From positions 1-8,991 of the forward strand of contig CAYIOA010000034.1 in assembly GCA_964364885.1 (NCBI GenBank): 8,991 nucleotides of DNA, in the 5' to 3' direction. Under the pieces are notes generated by a model that did not search any database, was not told where the DNA came from, and worked only from the letters and a program-made list of their open reading frames with translations. The DNA is from UBA73 sp964364885 (GTDB lineage Archaea > Nanobdellota > Nanobdellia > Pacearchaeales > GW2011-AR1). Both the position numbers and the translations under genes were made by a program. This document shows positions 1 through 6,622 of the stretch, in pieces (the first letter of the stretch is position 1; each line of letters begins with the position of its first letter).

Positions 1-2659
1 CGTTGTCGCATAAACTATTCCCCCCATTATCAGTTATTGCATCACAATCATTATCAATACCGTCGCAAACTTCAATCTCGCCGGGATTTCTTAGTGCACT
101 TATATCATCGCAATCACCATTAATCGAAGTCAACTCACTAGAAACTTTATATCCCATCGGTCTGGAACATTGCACTAAGCTAATTCCATCACTATAGCCG
201 TCATTATCAGCATCCTTATACCATGTTTGTCCAGGAAGCTCTAAGTTATTATTATCAGCACAGTCATTTCCATCAAAAGAGCATCCTTTCGCCATATCAC
301 AATCAGGACAAACTCCATAACCATCTAAATCTGCATCAACGCAAGACATCGCCCCCCCGCAGTCCACAGCACAATAAATAATATCGTCTATATCTGTATC
401 AAAATCCGCCCCGGGGTCTCTTTCGTGTCTGTCGCAAACGCCATCTCCGCAAGTTATTGGCAGACATTTATTTCTCATCTTCGGATAATAATAATTCCAA
501 TTAACATTAGGTATCAGAGTAGGAAATAATTGAGAATGGTAAAATAAGTATTTAGCTCCAACAGAATGAATCTTATCAATCTGCTCAATATCGCTCATCA
601 GCGTACCATCACTTTTCAGCCTTTTGCCATCTAGTTTGACATAATTAGGAACATTACTCACACCCCTTCCGCGTAAGCTATAAATCCATCTTGGATCATT
701 TTCAGAGCTAGTACCAACAACTTCCCCGATATAAAGTAAATCAGCATAAGCATCCAGCATCGGCAGCCTAAAATCTGCCTGCTCGTCAGGAGGATGTTGC
801 GAGTCATGCAAAATAAGTATTCTATCCTGAAGCATACTGCGCGTCTTTCGTAGAAAATCCCAGCTCTTTAAAGCATCATATTGATAAAGTGTATCATAAT
901 AAAACCCATCCATTTGTCCGTCATTAAGAAGTGTTTGCATATTGCTCAAGAAAATATCCCCATCGTACGTATAATAATAGAAAGGAGCAGTGTATAACAA
1001 ATATTTCATATTATTCCCATGATAAACCTGAGCTTGAGCGCGCACACCAACAGGGTCTTCAATTTCCAAAGGCCCCAGCAACCCATGTATTTTAAATATA
1101 GTATCTCTATCTTCTAGTCTAAGTGTATTAAACTTAGAGATCTGCTTTATTACTATTAATTCCTCCAGCCATCTAGCCCACCCATATGTTTCTTTGCACT
1201 CATAAACCTCATCATATATCTTCGGCGGAAAAACCTGAAAGCCATATTTCTGTCCTTGAGGAAGATTATAGCTCACTGTCCAAGGATTGCCAGCAAGATT
1301 TTGAGAGAAGACAAAATCATTATATAATTTGTTTCTGAAATAAGGCGGGTCATAGTACTGGTCTACAGCATTCCCGGAAACAAACCCTCCGTCCACTCCT
1401 TCTTTAAATGGAAATACCAATATGCCATAATCGCCTGTAGCTGCAAAAAGATGCGCCAAATAAACAGTTGACCATGCAGGCGAAAATTCTCCATTAACTA
1501 TAAATGTTGTATCGCTCAAACTCCTAAAAATCATGGCAGAATCCTGATAAATTGCTGCCTGAAATTCGCTGTTCTCTAATAAAACTCTGTCTTCAGATTG
1601 TGGGCTTCCTTGAATCTGCAAACCATTAAATAATCCGTTCTCAAATTGCAGAGTAGCAAGCCTCTGCCCGCTCGGAAGCAGTTTATAATACCCCTCCAGT
1701 CTATCATTTATTTTATCAAACACATATTTGACAGTTGTAGTTTCAACAATAATCTGGTTTCCGTTGTCAACAACGCTCTGAATTCCCATTCCTTTAAATG
1801 CTGGAATTTCATCAAGTAAAATCTCGCTGCTGGAAGCTGAATCTTCAATTTCCTCCAGGATAATATCATCTATATAATGCGTTCCATCCATAAACGAATT
1901 AAGTATACTAAGATGAACTTTGTTAACACCAACTGGAACTGAAAATTCGCTCTCAATTAAATACCAGTCTCTATTCATTTGGCATTCAAAATTATATGTA
2001 TACCATTCAGGCGCAGTAAGTCTGGAAGAACTGCTTATTTTGTTCTGGACATTCCCAAGTTCTAGACTAAATTCATGCCGCCCGCATGAAGTTCCTCCGT
2101 CAACAGCATAAGTATTATCATTAATCTTAGCAAGTATAGGATCATTAACAGGAAAATACTGCGCTAAATCCGCCTTGTTAACATTCGCAAGTTTAAACCA
2201 GACTTTTAAGTTATATCTCGTATTCTGCTTTACAGGAAATTGAGAATACGCCCTGACCTGGAGAATAGGATATCCTTCTATCTTAACCATATCTCCCTGT
2301 CCGCCTATCCTATCAGAAGGCACAAAAGAATTAGGGGTTATACCAAACTCAGACTCGAAATAATCAAAACTAGGATCGTCACAGTTCACTTCAATAGCCG
2401 GAGTTATTCTGAAATCAACGCATTTGTATACCCATCCTGCTCTCTCTAAATTTGTTTTTATCTCGCAATCACTTGCGCATGAAGCAGAAGTCTCATCCAT
2501 ATCGCAAAGAAGATTATTGTTGCAGACAGCAGGAGAAAGAAAAGCATCGCGGAAGAAATCACGCGTATAATCCAAAAAACCATCTCTTTGGATAAAAGCA
2601 AAAAACAAAAGCAGAATAATTAAAAGCAGAATAATAACTCCAACCCTCTTTTTGTTCAT
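1..2659 (-). CDS. Large exported modular protein: membrane anchor, CBM-like sandwich, glycoside-hydrolase-like barrel, MopE-type metal-binding repeats (C-terminus outside window)
   Basis: The frame is open without a stop for 886 codons, from ATG at 2659 to the window edge, so the 3' end is missing. Residues 1-5 are MNKKR and 6-23 are a hydrophobic helix with no clear cleavage site: a signal anchor. Residues 46-65 are a Cys/Asp module (CNNNLLCDMDE, then CASDC). About 66-275 looks like a carbohydrate-binding sandwich (NTRYNLKVWFKL, ending HYIDDIILEE). About 285-470 is another beta-rich domain. About 480-730 resembles a TIM barrel, with strands YLLYTAPFYYY, DGFYYD (584-589), ILILHD (to 619) and YIGEVV (E646). 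D589 and E646 are tentative active-site candidates. Residues 737-742 are CGDGVC. After about 773 come Asp-rich calcium-like runs (DADLDGYG, DADNDGYSDG), then GDCDD (848-852) and CDGIDNDCD (865-873), the signature of the Cu-binding MopE/putative metal-binding motif family. Inferred role: cell-surface enzyme acting on a glycan. Domain calls are from memory of family patterns. It probably has its own promoter. Confidence 0.85.
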   Translation of the reverse strand, partial: MNKKRVGVIILLLIILLLFFAFIQRDGFLDYTRDFFRDAFLSPAVCNNNLLCDMDETSASCASDCEIKTNLERAGWVYKCVDFRITPAIEVNCDDPSFDYFESEFGITPNSFVPSDRIGGQGDMVKIEGYPILQVRAYSQFPVKQNTRYNLKVWFKLANVNKADLAQYFPVNDPILAKINDNTYAVDGGTSCGRHEFSLELGNVQNKISSSSRLTAPEWYTYNFECQMNRDWYLIESEFSVPVGVNKVHLSILNSFMDGTHYIDDIILEEIEDSASSSEILLDEIPAFKGMGIQSVVDNGNQIIVETTTVKYVFDKINDRLEGYYKLLPSGQRLATLQFENGLFNGLQIQGSPQSEDRVLLENSEFQAAIYQDSAMIFRSLSDTTFIVNGEFSPAWSTVYLAHLFAATGDYGILVFPFKEGVDGGFVSGNAVDQYYDPPYFRNKLYNDFVFSQNLAGNPWTVSYNLPQGQKYGFQVFPPKIYDEVYECKETYGWARWLEELIVIKQISKFNTLRLEDRDTIFKIHGLLGPLEIEDPVGVRAQAQVYHGNNMKYLLYTAPFYYYTYDGDIFLSNMQTLLNDGQMDGFYYDTLYQYDALKSWDFLRKTRSMLQDRILILHDSQHPPDEQADFRLPMLDAYADLLYIGEVVGTSSENDPRWIYSLRGRGVSNVPNYVKLDGKRLKSDGTLMSDIEQIDKIHSVGAKYLFYHSQLFPTLIPNVNWNYYYPKMRNKCLPITCGDGVCDRHERDPGADFDTDIDDIIYCAVDCGGAMSCVDADLDGYGVCPDCDMAKGCSFDGNDCADNNNLELPGQTWYKDADNDGYSDGISLVQCSRPMGYKVSSELTSINGDCDDISALRNPGEIEVCDGIDNDCDAITDNGGNSLCDN

Positions 2660-2681
2660 ATAAAAAAGAGAGGCAGAATAT

Positions 2682-2690
2682 TATTAAATG
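2682..2690 (-). promoter_or_regulatory. Candidate TATA box for the large exported protein
   Basis: Read on the minus strand the sequence is CATTTAATA, centred about 26-27 bp before the ATG at 2659. In archaea that distance places transcription start at or next to the start codon, giving a leaderless mRNA. No Shine-Dalgarno sequence is seen before this ATG, which fits. The 40-bp gap to the preceding gene holds nothing else. Confidence 0.45.
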
Positions 2691-2699
2691 TTTCCTAAA

Positions 2700-3119
2700 T
2701 TACGAAAATCTCTCGTTGTAAACATCGCGAAATCTTGCGCCAGATTGGGATTTTATCTTTAAACTTTCAAACTTATTGTACATTAAATCCACATTTTTAT
2801 CGCACACAAAATCATGATGTCTAAAACCTCCTCCGAATGTTTTAGGGATATGCATCAGCTCATGGATTATAACTTTATCCTGCTCTTTTTTGCTCATTTT
2901 GCTGAATCTTTCAAGAAATTCTATTGTATAAAATGCCTGGGTATTCATCGCTTTTTGCATTACCTTTCCAAGAGCATGGCATCTGGCTATAGTTCTCTTC
3001 GTAGAAGAGCCGAAACTACGCAGGCATAATACTCTGTTCGTATCTATATGAGACATTTCTAATGTTCTTACTATGTCTAACATACGTTCTTGCAGGTCTT
3101 GTGCATGCTCATATTTCAT
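2700..3119 (-). CDS. Small putative zinc metallopeptidase (phage-metallopeptidase-like, HELMH motif)
   Basis: 139 residues, intracellular: no signal peptide or membrane helix. The zinc-binding motif HELMH lies at residues 86-90 in the context VIIHELMHIPKTFGGGFRHH. H101 or H102 is a plausible third ligand. The HExxHIP plus GG.R.H pattern matches my memory of the putative phage metallopeptidase family (PF18894), which also has archaeal members of unknown substrate; length is normal for that group. Residues 1-60 are mostly helical and carry a CLRSFGSST segment with a basic stretch. It starts 11 nt after the GHMP kinase gene stops and is probably the last gene of that operon. No good ribosome binding site precedes the ATG; a weak TATA-like stretch (3142-3151, inside the end of the kinase gene) could give extra expression. 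Family assignment is fairly sure; the biological role is unknown. Confidence 0.85.
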   Translation of the reverse strand: MKYEHAQDLQERMLDIVRTLEMSHIDTNRVLCLRSFGSSTKRTIARCHALGKVMQKAMNTQAFYTIEFLERFSKMSKKEQDKVIIHELMHIPKTFGGGFRHHDFVCDKNVDLMYNKFESLKIKSQSGARFRDVYNERFS

Positions 3120-3130
3120 TTTACAAATAA

Positions 3131-3988
3131 TTAATTTTTCTCTATTTTAATGCCGGTATAATCAAAATTAAAAGGCAAAACTCTTAGTTTGGGAACTCTT
3201 TTCTTCAACTGGCTTATATTCCATATCAAAGCTTTCTTTTTTTCTGGTTTTGTATAAAAAAGAAAACACCCGCCGCCGCCAGCGCCAGTGGCTCGTGCTG
3301 CCAAATAGCAATCCGAACAAAGATTTTGGAGTTTCTTCATGGAGTCTGTCTCCATTGATTTATGAAGTGTTTTTTGCAGTTTCCAGCTCTCGTTAATCAG
3401 GTTTTTCATAACTTCCTCATTCGAAATGTTTTCAGCCATTTTTTTTGAAACATTCTTCATTTTCTCTATTGTAAATATATGTTTCATATAATTTTTATCT
3501 GAAAAAACTTCTTCATGAACATTTGCTGATAAATGCCTATCCCCAGTAAATACTAAAACTAAACGGTCATAAAGATGTTTTGTTTTATGTTTTGGTATCT
3601 CCTTCTGGCATATAGAATCATCTTTGCGAAACTCCCAATAATTGACTCCCCCAAATATCGCGGCAGCTTGATCTTGAAAACCCGCTCTTTGACCGACTAT
3701 AGCATTTTCAAAAGTATGAACTCTTTTTATTAATTCAATCTTATCTTTAATCAAAAAAGGGTTTGCTGCAACAAGATAAACTGTTCTTATTGCCCCAGAT
3801 GTTCCTAAGCCTGAATTTGATGGAACACTCTCCAAAGAGCTAATTAGCTCTTTATTATCCAAAGTGGCGGATACCCTTAAATCTATCGCCGCGTTTAAAA
3901 CAGCCCCGCCAAACTCTTCTCTAAATGGGTCTGCGTCACTCCATCCGGCAGAGATATCTATTCTAACAGGAGCTGTAACTTTTATCAT
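3131..3988 (-). CDS. GHMP-family sugar kinase (heptose/fucose-kinase-like), shortened between motifs 1 and 2
   Basis: 285 residues, cytoplasmic. Motif 1 is APVRIDISAGWSD (6-18), closest to the RIDLAGGWSDTPP signature of fucokinase and D-glycero-D-manno-heptose-7-phosphate kinase (HddA). The ATP-binding motif 2 is PSNSGLGTSGA (56-66). A GQRAGFQDQAAAIFGG segment (99-114) matches the GKQDQYAAAFGG region of HddA; D106 is the likely catalytic base. Motif 3 is ATGAGGGGCFLFY (233-245). Expected activity is ATP-dependent phosphorylation of a sugar or sugar phosphate for glycan or nucleotide-sugar synthesis; the substrate cannot be told. Only about 20 residues separate NAAIDL from motif 2, where HddA has roughly 70-80, so part of the N-terminal fold appears lost. 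The ATG is the first start after an in-frame TGA and has a GAGG site 5 nt upstream. The gene sits between a winged-helix regulator (40 nt upstream) and a metallopeptidase (11 nt downstream). Confidence 0.88.
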   Translation of the reverse strand: MIKVTAPVRIDISAGWSDADPFREEFGGAVLNAAIDLRVSATLDNKELISSLESVPSNSGLGTSGAIRTVYLVAANPFLIKDKIELIKRVHTFENAIVGQRAGFQDQAAAIFGGVNYWEFRKDDSICQKEIPKHKTKHLYDRLVLVFTGDRHLSANVHEEVFSDKNYMKHIFTIEKMKNVSKKMAENISNEEVMKNLINESWKLQKTLHKSMETDSMKKLQNLCSDCYLAARATGAGGGGCFLFYTKPEKKKALIWNISQLKKRVPKLRVLPFNFDYTGIKIEKN

Positions 3989-3993
3989 TATCG

Positions 3994-3997
3994 CCTC
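3994..3997 (-). promoter_or_regulatory. Ribosome binding site of the GHMP kinase
   Basis: GAGG on the minus strand lies 5 nt before the ATG at 3988. It supports this start and the idea that the kinase is an internal operon gene. Confidence 0.5.
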
Positions 3998-4028
3998 TCA
4001 GAAAAAAGTGAGCGCCCCTTTTTATATT

Positions 4029-4304
4029 TTAGCCCAGTCCAAAAGAGTCTGTAAATTCAGAAATTAGTTTGTATTGGCTCAAATAATCAGCACCCTTTTC
4101 TGTAATAGAATAAGTTTTGCTCTTGTTCGAAGTATCTATTGTTATGAATTCCTTAGTGATTAACTCATTCAAATATTCCTCCATCATTGTATAAGACAAA
4201 TTAGACTTATACAATATATGAGTCGGCTTAATCCGCCCATTTTTACTATTTATAACTTCTAATATGTCCCTTATTATTTCAAGTTTGCTTCTTTTTTTAT
4301 TCAT
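4029..4304 (-). CDS. Small archaeal winged-helix transcription regulator (ArnR1-like HTH, PF14947 type)
   Basis: 91 residues, one domain. The opening KRSKLEIIRDILEVI, the RIKPTHILYKSNLSY helix-turn-helix (about 24-38), the second helix MMEEYLNELITKEFI, and the wing ending in YSITEKGADYLSQY are the hallmarks of the archaeal ArnR1-like winged helix. The C-terminus ends in an acidic helix and FGLG. It has no ligand-binding domain, so it probably binds DNA as a dimer and takes its signal from a partner. Its ATG overlaps the TGA of the upstream membrane-protein gene (ATGA), so translation is likely coupled and the two proteins should be made together. A 7-bp hairpin sits one base before the ATG. 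There is no Shine-Dalgarno sequence. Target genes are not known; self-regulation and control of the downstream kinase/peptidase genes are inference. Confidence 0.88.
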   Translation of the reverse strand: MNKKRSKLEIIRDILEVINSKNGRIKPTHILYKSNLSYTMMEEYLNELITKEFITIDTSNKSKTYSITEKGADYLSQYKLISEFTDSFGLG

Positions 4305-4960
4305 CGTCTTATAGTATGAATAAGACTTGCTAGAATAAAAAGATATGCTATAAACTCAATTATATGTCCCACAATATATGCTTGATAATACTTTAAAGAA
4401 AATATAAAATCTGTATTGCTTATAAGTAGCAAAAAGAACGAGATAAATATTATCAAAGTCTTTTTGTTTTTATTGCGCAGATACTCTCCAAAATAATTGT
4501 AAGTAATAAAACTCAGTATAAAAACAGATAATATGCGAAAAGTAATCAGTTTATTCAAACTTGCTGCGATTACTATAAGTGATAGTCCAAGCATCATGTA
4601 ATAAACCTTGCTATTTTTTATCTTCAAAGTTGTATAAGCCAGCGTTATCAAGCCAGAAACAAAAATTAAAGCATGAATAGTTATTGCTATCTTTCCCAAA
4701 AGAGAAATATTCTCTATTGATAATCTCGCAAATATCTCCTCTGCTCTGAACAAAACAAAAAAATGCATAATTGCCCAGACTATATAAGAAACAGAGATAA
4801 GCAAAAAAGAAATTCCGAATAGCCTCGTTTCTCTTTGTTTTGAAAGTTTATAAATTTTCAATGAAACAAAAGCAACTGAAAGTGCAATAAGTGCAAAAAA
4901 GACTTCTATTACAATGCTTATCGCAAAGAAAGAAGGAGGAACGAGATAGTAGTAACTCAT
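4301..4960 (-). CDS. Seven-helix membrane protein, function unknown, coupled to a winged-helix regulator
   Basis: 219 residues, nearly all hydrophobic. I count seven membrane helices at about 11-35, 47-70, 88-111, 119-135, 140-157, 167-186 and 194-216. Lys/Arg-rich loops follow helix 1 (KLSKQRETR), helix 5 (LRNKNKKT) and helix 7 (HTIRR), which puts the C-terminus on the cytoplasmic side if the positive-inside rule holds. Helix 7 has polar residues in GHIIEFIAYLF. There is no catalytic motif and no attached kinase, so I do not recognise a named family. The layout resembles the seven-helix sensory domains fused to regulators elsewhere. Here the next gene, overlapping by ATGA, is a winged-helix protein, so a membrane sensor/DNA-binding pair is a reasonable inference. 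It is the first gene of the operon, with a TATA box at the distance expected for a leaderless start at 4960. Confidence 0.85.
   Translation of the reverse strand: MSYYYLVPPSFFAISIVIEVFFALIALSVAFVSLKIYKLSKQRETRLFGISFLLISVSYIVWAIMHFFVLFRAEEIFARLSIENISLLGKIAITIHALIFVSGLITLAYTTLKIKNSKVYYMMLGLSLIVIAASLNKLITFRILSVFILSFITYNYFGEYLRNKNKKTLIIFISFFLLLISNTDFIFSLKYYQAYIVGHIIEFIAYLFILASLIHTIRR
4306..4326. repeat. 7-bp inverted repeat just before the winged-helix start codon
   Basis: GTCTTAT (4306-4312) and ATAAGAC (4320-4326) pair perfectly around a 7-nt loop. In the mRNA the hairpin ends one base before the regulator's AUG and lies in the last codons of the membrane protein. It could control coupled translation or, as DNA, be an operator. 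Either role is inference. Confidence 0.5.
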
Positions 4961-4980
4961 TCAAAATAAGATTGCACTTG

Positions 4981-4990
4981 CTTTTTAAGG
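4981..4990 (-). promoter_or_regulatory. Candidate TATA box for the membrane protein operon
   Basis: CCTTAAAAAG on the minus strand is centred about 25-26 bp before the ATG at 4960, so transcription would start at the start codon. It is the only TATA-like element found just upstream of the operon. Confidence 0.5.
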
Positions 4991-5105
4991 TTTATGAATG
5001 ATAGTTCTTTATCTCAGATATTTATCTTATTTTAACAAGTCATTAATAAAGAAAAAATCTATATTATTTACAAACCACGGAGGTAACCTGCATGAATCCA
5101 ACATA

Positions 5106-5150
5106 ACCCTTTCGGGGTCTTTTGACCCCCCTCTTTTTTCTTTTTGTTTT
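5106..5150 (+). terminator. Hairpin plus T-rich tract, with a competing upstream hairpin
   Basis: GGGGTC (5114-5119), loop TTTT, GACCCC (5124-5129) forms a perfect 6-bp stem, followed on the plus strand by a T/C run to about 5150. This is terminator-shaped. The same GGGG can instead pair with ACCC at 5106-5109, giving a smaller, mutually exclusive hairpin. No plus-strand gene is visible upstream, so what it would terminate is unclear. Confidence 0.4.
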
Positions 5151-5189
5151 TCAAAATTCATACTCCTCCATACAGAATATACGAATTCT

Positions 5190-5210
5190 GCGGGGCGCAA
5201 AGCGCCCCGC
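5190..5210. repeat. Perfect 9-bp GC-rich hairpin
   Basis: GCGGGGCGC, loop AAA, GCGCCCCGC. It stands out against the AT-rich surroundings. It has no T-run on either side, so it is not a classical terminator; REP-like or mobile-element-derived is possible. Confidence 0.75.
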
Positions 5211-5248
5211 CCCTCTCTAAAAAACATCAAAATTTTACTCTCTAAATT

Positions 5249-5300
5249 ATTGTCAAATTGGGTTTAATCCCGTAGCTTTTTGCGTCGTCAATTTGACAAT
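5249..5300. repeat. 12-bp perfect inverted repeat
   Basis: ATTGTCAAATTG (5249-5260) and CAATTTGACAAT (5289-5300) are exact inverted copies around a 28-bp spacer. It directly abuts the nested palindrome at 5302. Confidence 0.75.
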
Positions 5301-5301
5301 T

Positions 5302-5386
5302 AGAGATTGCTGGTCGCGAAGCGAAAAATTTCGCGAAGAATACCCCATCAGCTTGCTGTGGGATAGCGAAATTTTAGGCAATCTCT
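5302..5386. repeat. Nested palindrome ending exactly at the GTPase stop codon
   Basis: Three nested arm pairs are visible: AGAGATTGC/GCAATCTCT (5302-5310, 5378-5386), AAAATTTCGC/GCGAAATTTT (5325-5334, 5366-5375), and CCCA-t-CAGC/GCTG-TGGG (5344-5352, 5355-5362). An alternative local hairpin, TCGCGAA/TTCGCGA (5314-5320, 5330-5336), competes with the middle pair. The outer arm touches the TAA at 5387-5389, so any GTPase mRNA would fold this directly after its stop. It may serve as a 3' stabiliser or terminator, or be a miniature repeat element. Confidence 0.75.
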
Positions 5387-6571
5387 TTATTTTGTCATGA
5401 TTTCCAAGCCATCTCTATGTTTCAGCTTGTAATCCTTTCCCACTGCCTGCTTCGTCCTCACATGAACCGCCTTCACAAAACTATTTCCTATATCGCTATG
5501 CAACCTGAAAGCAAAATCCAGGGCGCTAGAATCAGGAGGCATCAAATAACAATCCGGCAGAACATTTCCCTTGCTGTCTTCTAACTTTGAGCCTGCAGGA
5601 AAAACCGCAATATACTTCAATATATCAAAAACAACATTATTAATTATCTCTTGTATGCCTGTAGAGTCATATTCCATTAATATTTTCCTTATTTCATCCA
5701 GAGCAAATTTCTGTTTTTCACTTAGCTTTCCTATTATTTTAAAGTCAGAATCTCCAGGAATGTATTCTATCAGCCCATGCTTATCAGCCTCCCTCAAAGC
5801 CAGTTCACCTTCAGAAAAACATGGAACAATCGGATAATCAAATTCTTTTTTTAATCTTTCATAATTATCTTTCGAATTTAAGCAGTCCATTTTATTTGCA
5901 CAGATTACCATAGGTTTTGTATACTTTCTTAATTCATGCGCAAATTTTGCAACTTCGCTCTCGCTCCATGAAGTCGGCTTTTCAATATTAAAATTAGTTT
6001 TTAATATAACATGTTTCACATCTTCATCCGTGACTTTCAAGCCGGAAAATTGCACTGCAACTGCATCAGCAAAATTCTTCTTCTGCATCTCAACAGTTCT
6101 GGCAAATGTCTTCCAGACTTTCATCAAAATCCCTTGATACCACAAATCAAGCTCGCGCTCAATAATTAAAATATCTCTTCCAGGATAATAGTCTTCACTT
6201 GGTTTTCCTTCGCCGTCTGTTTCTCCAGACATATCAACAACATGTATAAAAGCGTCTGCACCAGCCAAATCGCTGAGAAATTCATTTCCTAACCCTCTCC
6301 CCTCTGAAGCCCCCTCAACCAAGCCAGCAACATCCATCAATTCAAACGGTACAAATCTCCATTTTCCTTTTTCGCCTTTTACATATCCCTCACGCGGATT
6401 AGAAACTTTCCCGAATTCAGGCGCCAAGTCCTTAATCTTAACATATGCAATCCCGTGATTGGGCTTTATTGTTGCAAAAGGATAATTAGCAATTAAAACA
6501 TCTGACAAAGTCGCAGCTTTAAAAAAAGTGCTTTTCCCAACATTTGGTCTGCCGACTATACCAACTAGCAT
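5387..6571 (-). CDS. YchF/Obg-related translation-associated GTPase with TGS domain
   Basis: 394 residues, cytoplasmic, usual length for archaeal YchF-like proteins. The P-loop is GRPNVGKS (7-14) and switch I follows at about 29-38 (NYPFATIKPN). Switch II is DVAGLVEGASEGRGLGNEFL (80-99), and G4 is NKMD (226-229). A SEGE stretch (253-256) is the likely G5. A TGS-type RNA-binding domain covers about 322-394. The NKMD motif points to GTP, unlike bacterial YchF and human OLA1, whose NxxE motif favours ATP. The likely role is a ribosome-linked P-loop NTPase; the exact function of the archaeal proteins is not settled. I place the start at ATG 6571 because family members begin right before the P-loop and a TATA box sits about 26 bp upstream. 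The open frame continues back to 6730, but that stretch is the tRNA-Ile gene. A nested palindrome follows the stop. Confidence 0.95.
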   Translation of the reverse strand: MLVGIVGRPNVGKSTFFKAATLSDVLIANYPFATIKPNHGIAYVKIKDLAPEFGKVSNPREGYVKGEKGKWRFVPFELMDVAGLVEGASEGRGLGNEFLSDLAGADAFIHVVDMSGETDGEGKPSEDYYPGRDILIIERELDLWYQGILMKVWKTFARTVEMQKKNFADAVAVQFSGLKVTDEDVKHVILKTNFNIEKPTSWSESEVAKFAHELRKYTKPMVICANKMDCLNSKDNYERLKKEFDYPIVPCFSEGELALREADKHGLIEYIPGDSDFKIIGKLSEKQKFALDEIRKILMEYDSTGIQEIINNVVFDILKYIAVFPAGSKLEDSKGNVLPDCYLMPPDSSALDFAFRLHSDIGNSFVKAVHVRTKQAVGKDYKLKHRDGLEIMTK

Positions 6572-6591
6572 GATTTCCAAAACAACCGAAC

Positions 6592-6603
6592 CTTTAAATA
6601 TAT
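6592..6603. promoter_or_regulatory. Shared TATA element between the GTPase gene and tRNA-Ile
   Basis: CTTTAAATATAT on the plus strand has a palindromic TTTAAA core. Its centre (about 6597) is about 26 bp from the GTPase ATG (6571) on the minus strand and about 26 bp from the tRNA 5' end (6623) on the plus strand. Both distances match archaeal TBP-site spacing, and no other TATA box is seen between the two genes. Confidence 0.6.
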
Positions 6604-6622
6604 TCTCAAACGTTCTTTTACC

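Larger units (their letters stand above)
4991..5386. other. Gene-poor spacer rich in inverted repeats
   Basis: About 395 bp between the GTPase stop and the operon promoter with no gene I can support. From right to left it holds a nested palindrome (5302-5386), a 12-bp inverted repeat (5249-5300), a 9-bp GC-rich hairpin (5190-5210) and a hairpin followed by a T-rich run (5106-5150). The left part, about 4991-5090, is AT-rich with nothing clear. Open frames here (5027-5230 minus, 4998-5267 plus) run straight through the hairpins and look accidental. Confidence 0.7.

Noticed and set aside
1920..2449. Plus-strand frames of 63 and 69 codons opposite the large exported protein.
   Set aside because: The minus-strand frame is open for 886 codons with clear domains; these are its shadows.
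5027..5230. Minus-strand frame of 67 codons, or 44 codons from an ATG at 5161 with GGAGG only 3 nt upstream.
   Set aside because: It runs through the T-rich tract and hairpins, its composition follows the repeats, and no domain is recognisable. The strong GGAGG is noted, but its spacing is too short to convince.
4998..5267. Plus-strand frame of 89 codons.
   Set aside because: It crosses all the hairpins, has no ribosome binding site at its start, and reads like translated repeats.
5302..5386. A CRISPR-like or tandem repeat.
   Set aside because: The structure is symmetric, not tandem: no repeat unit recurs with spacers anywhere in the window.
4961..5386. An insertion sequence remnant with a transposase.
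   Set aside because: No transposase-like peptide, target duplication or paired termini around a coding core is visible, only inverted repeats.
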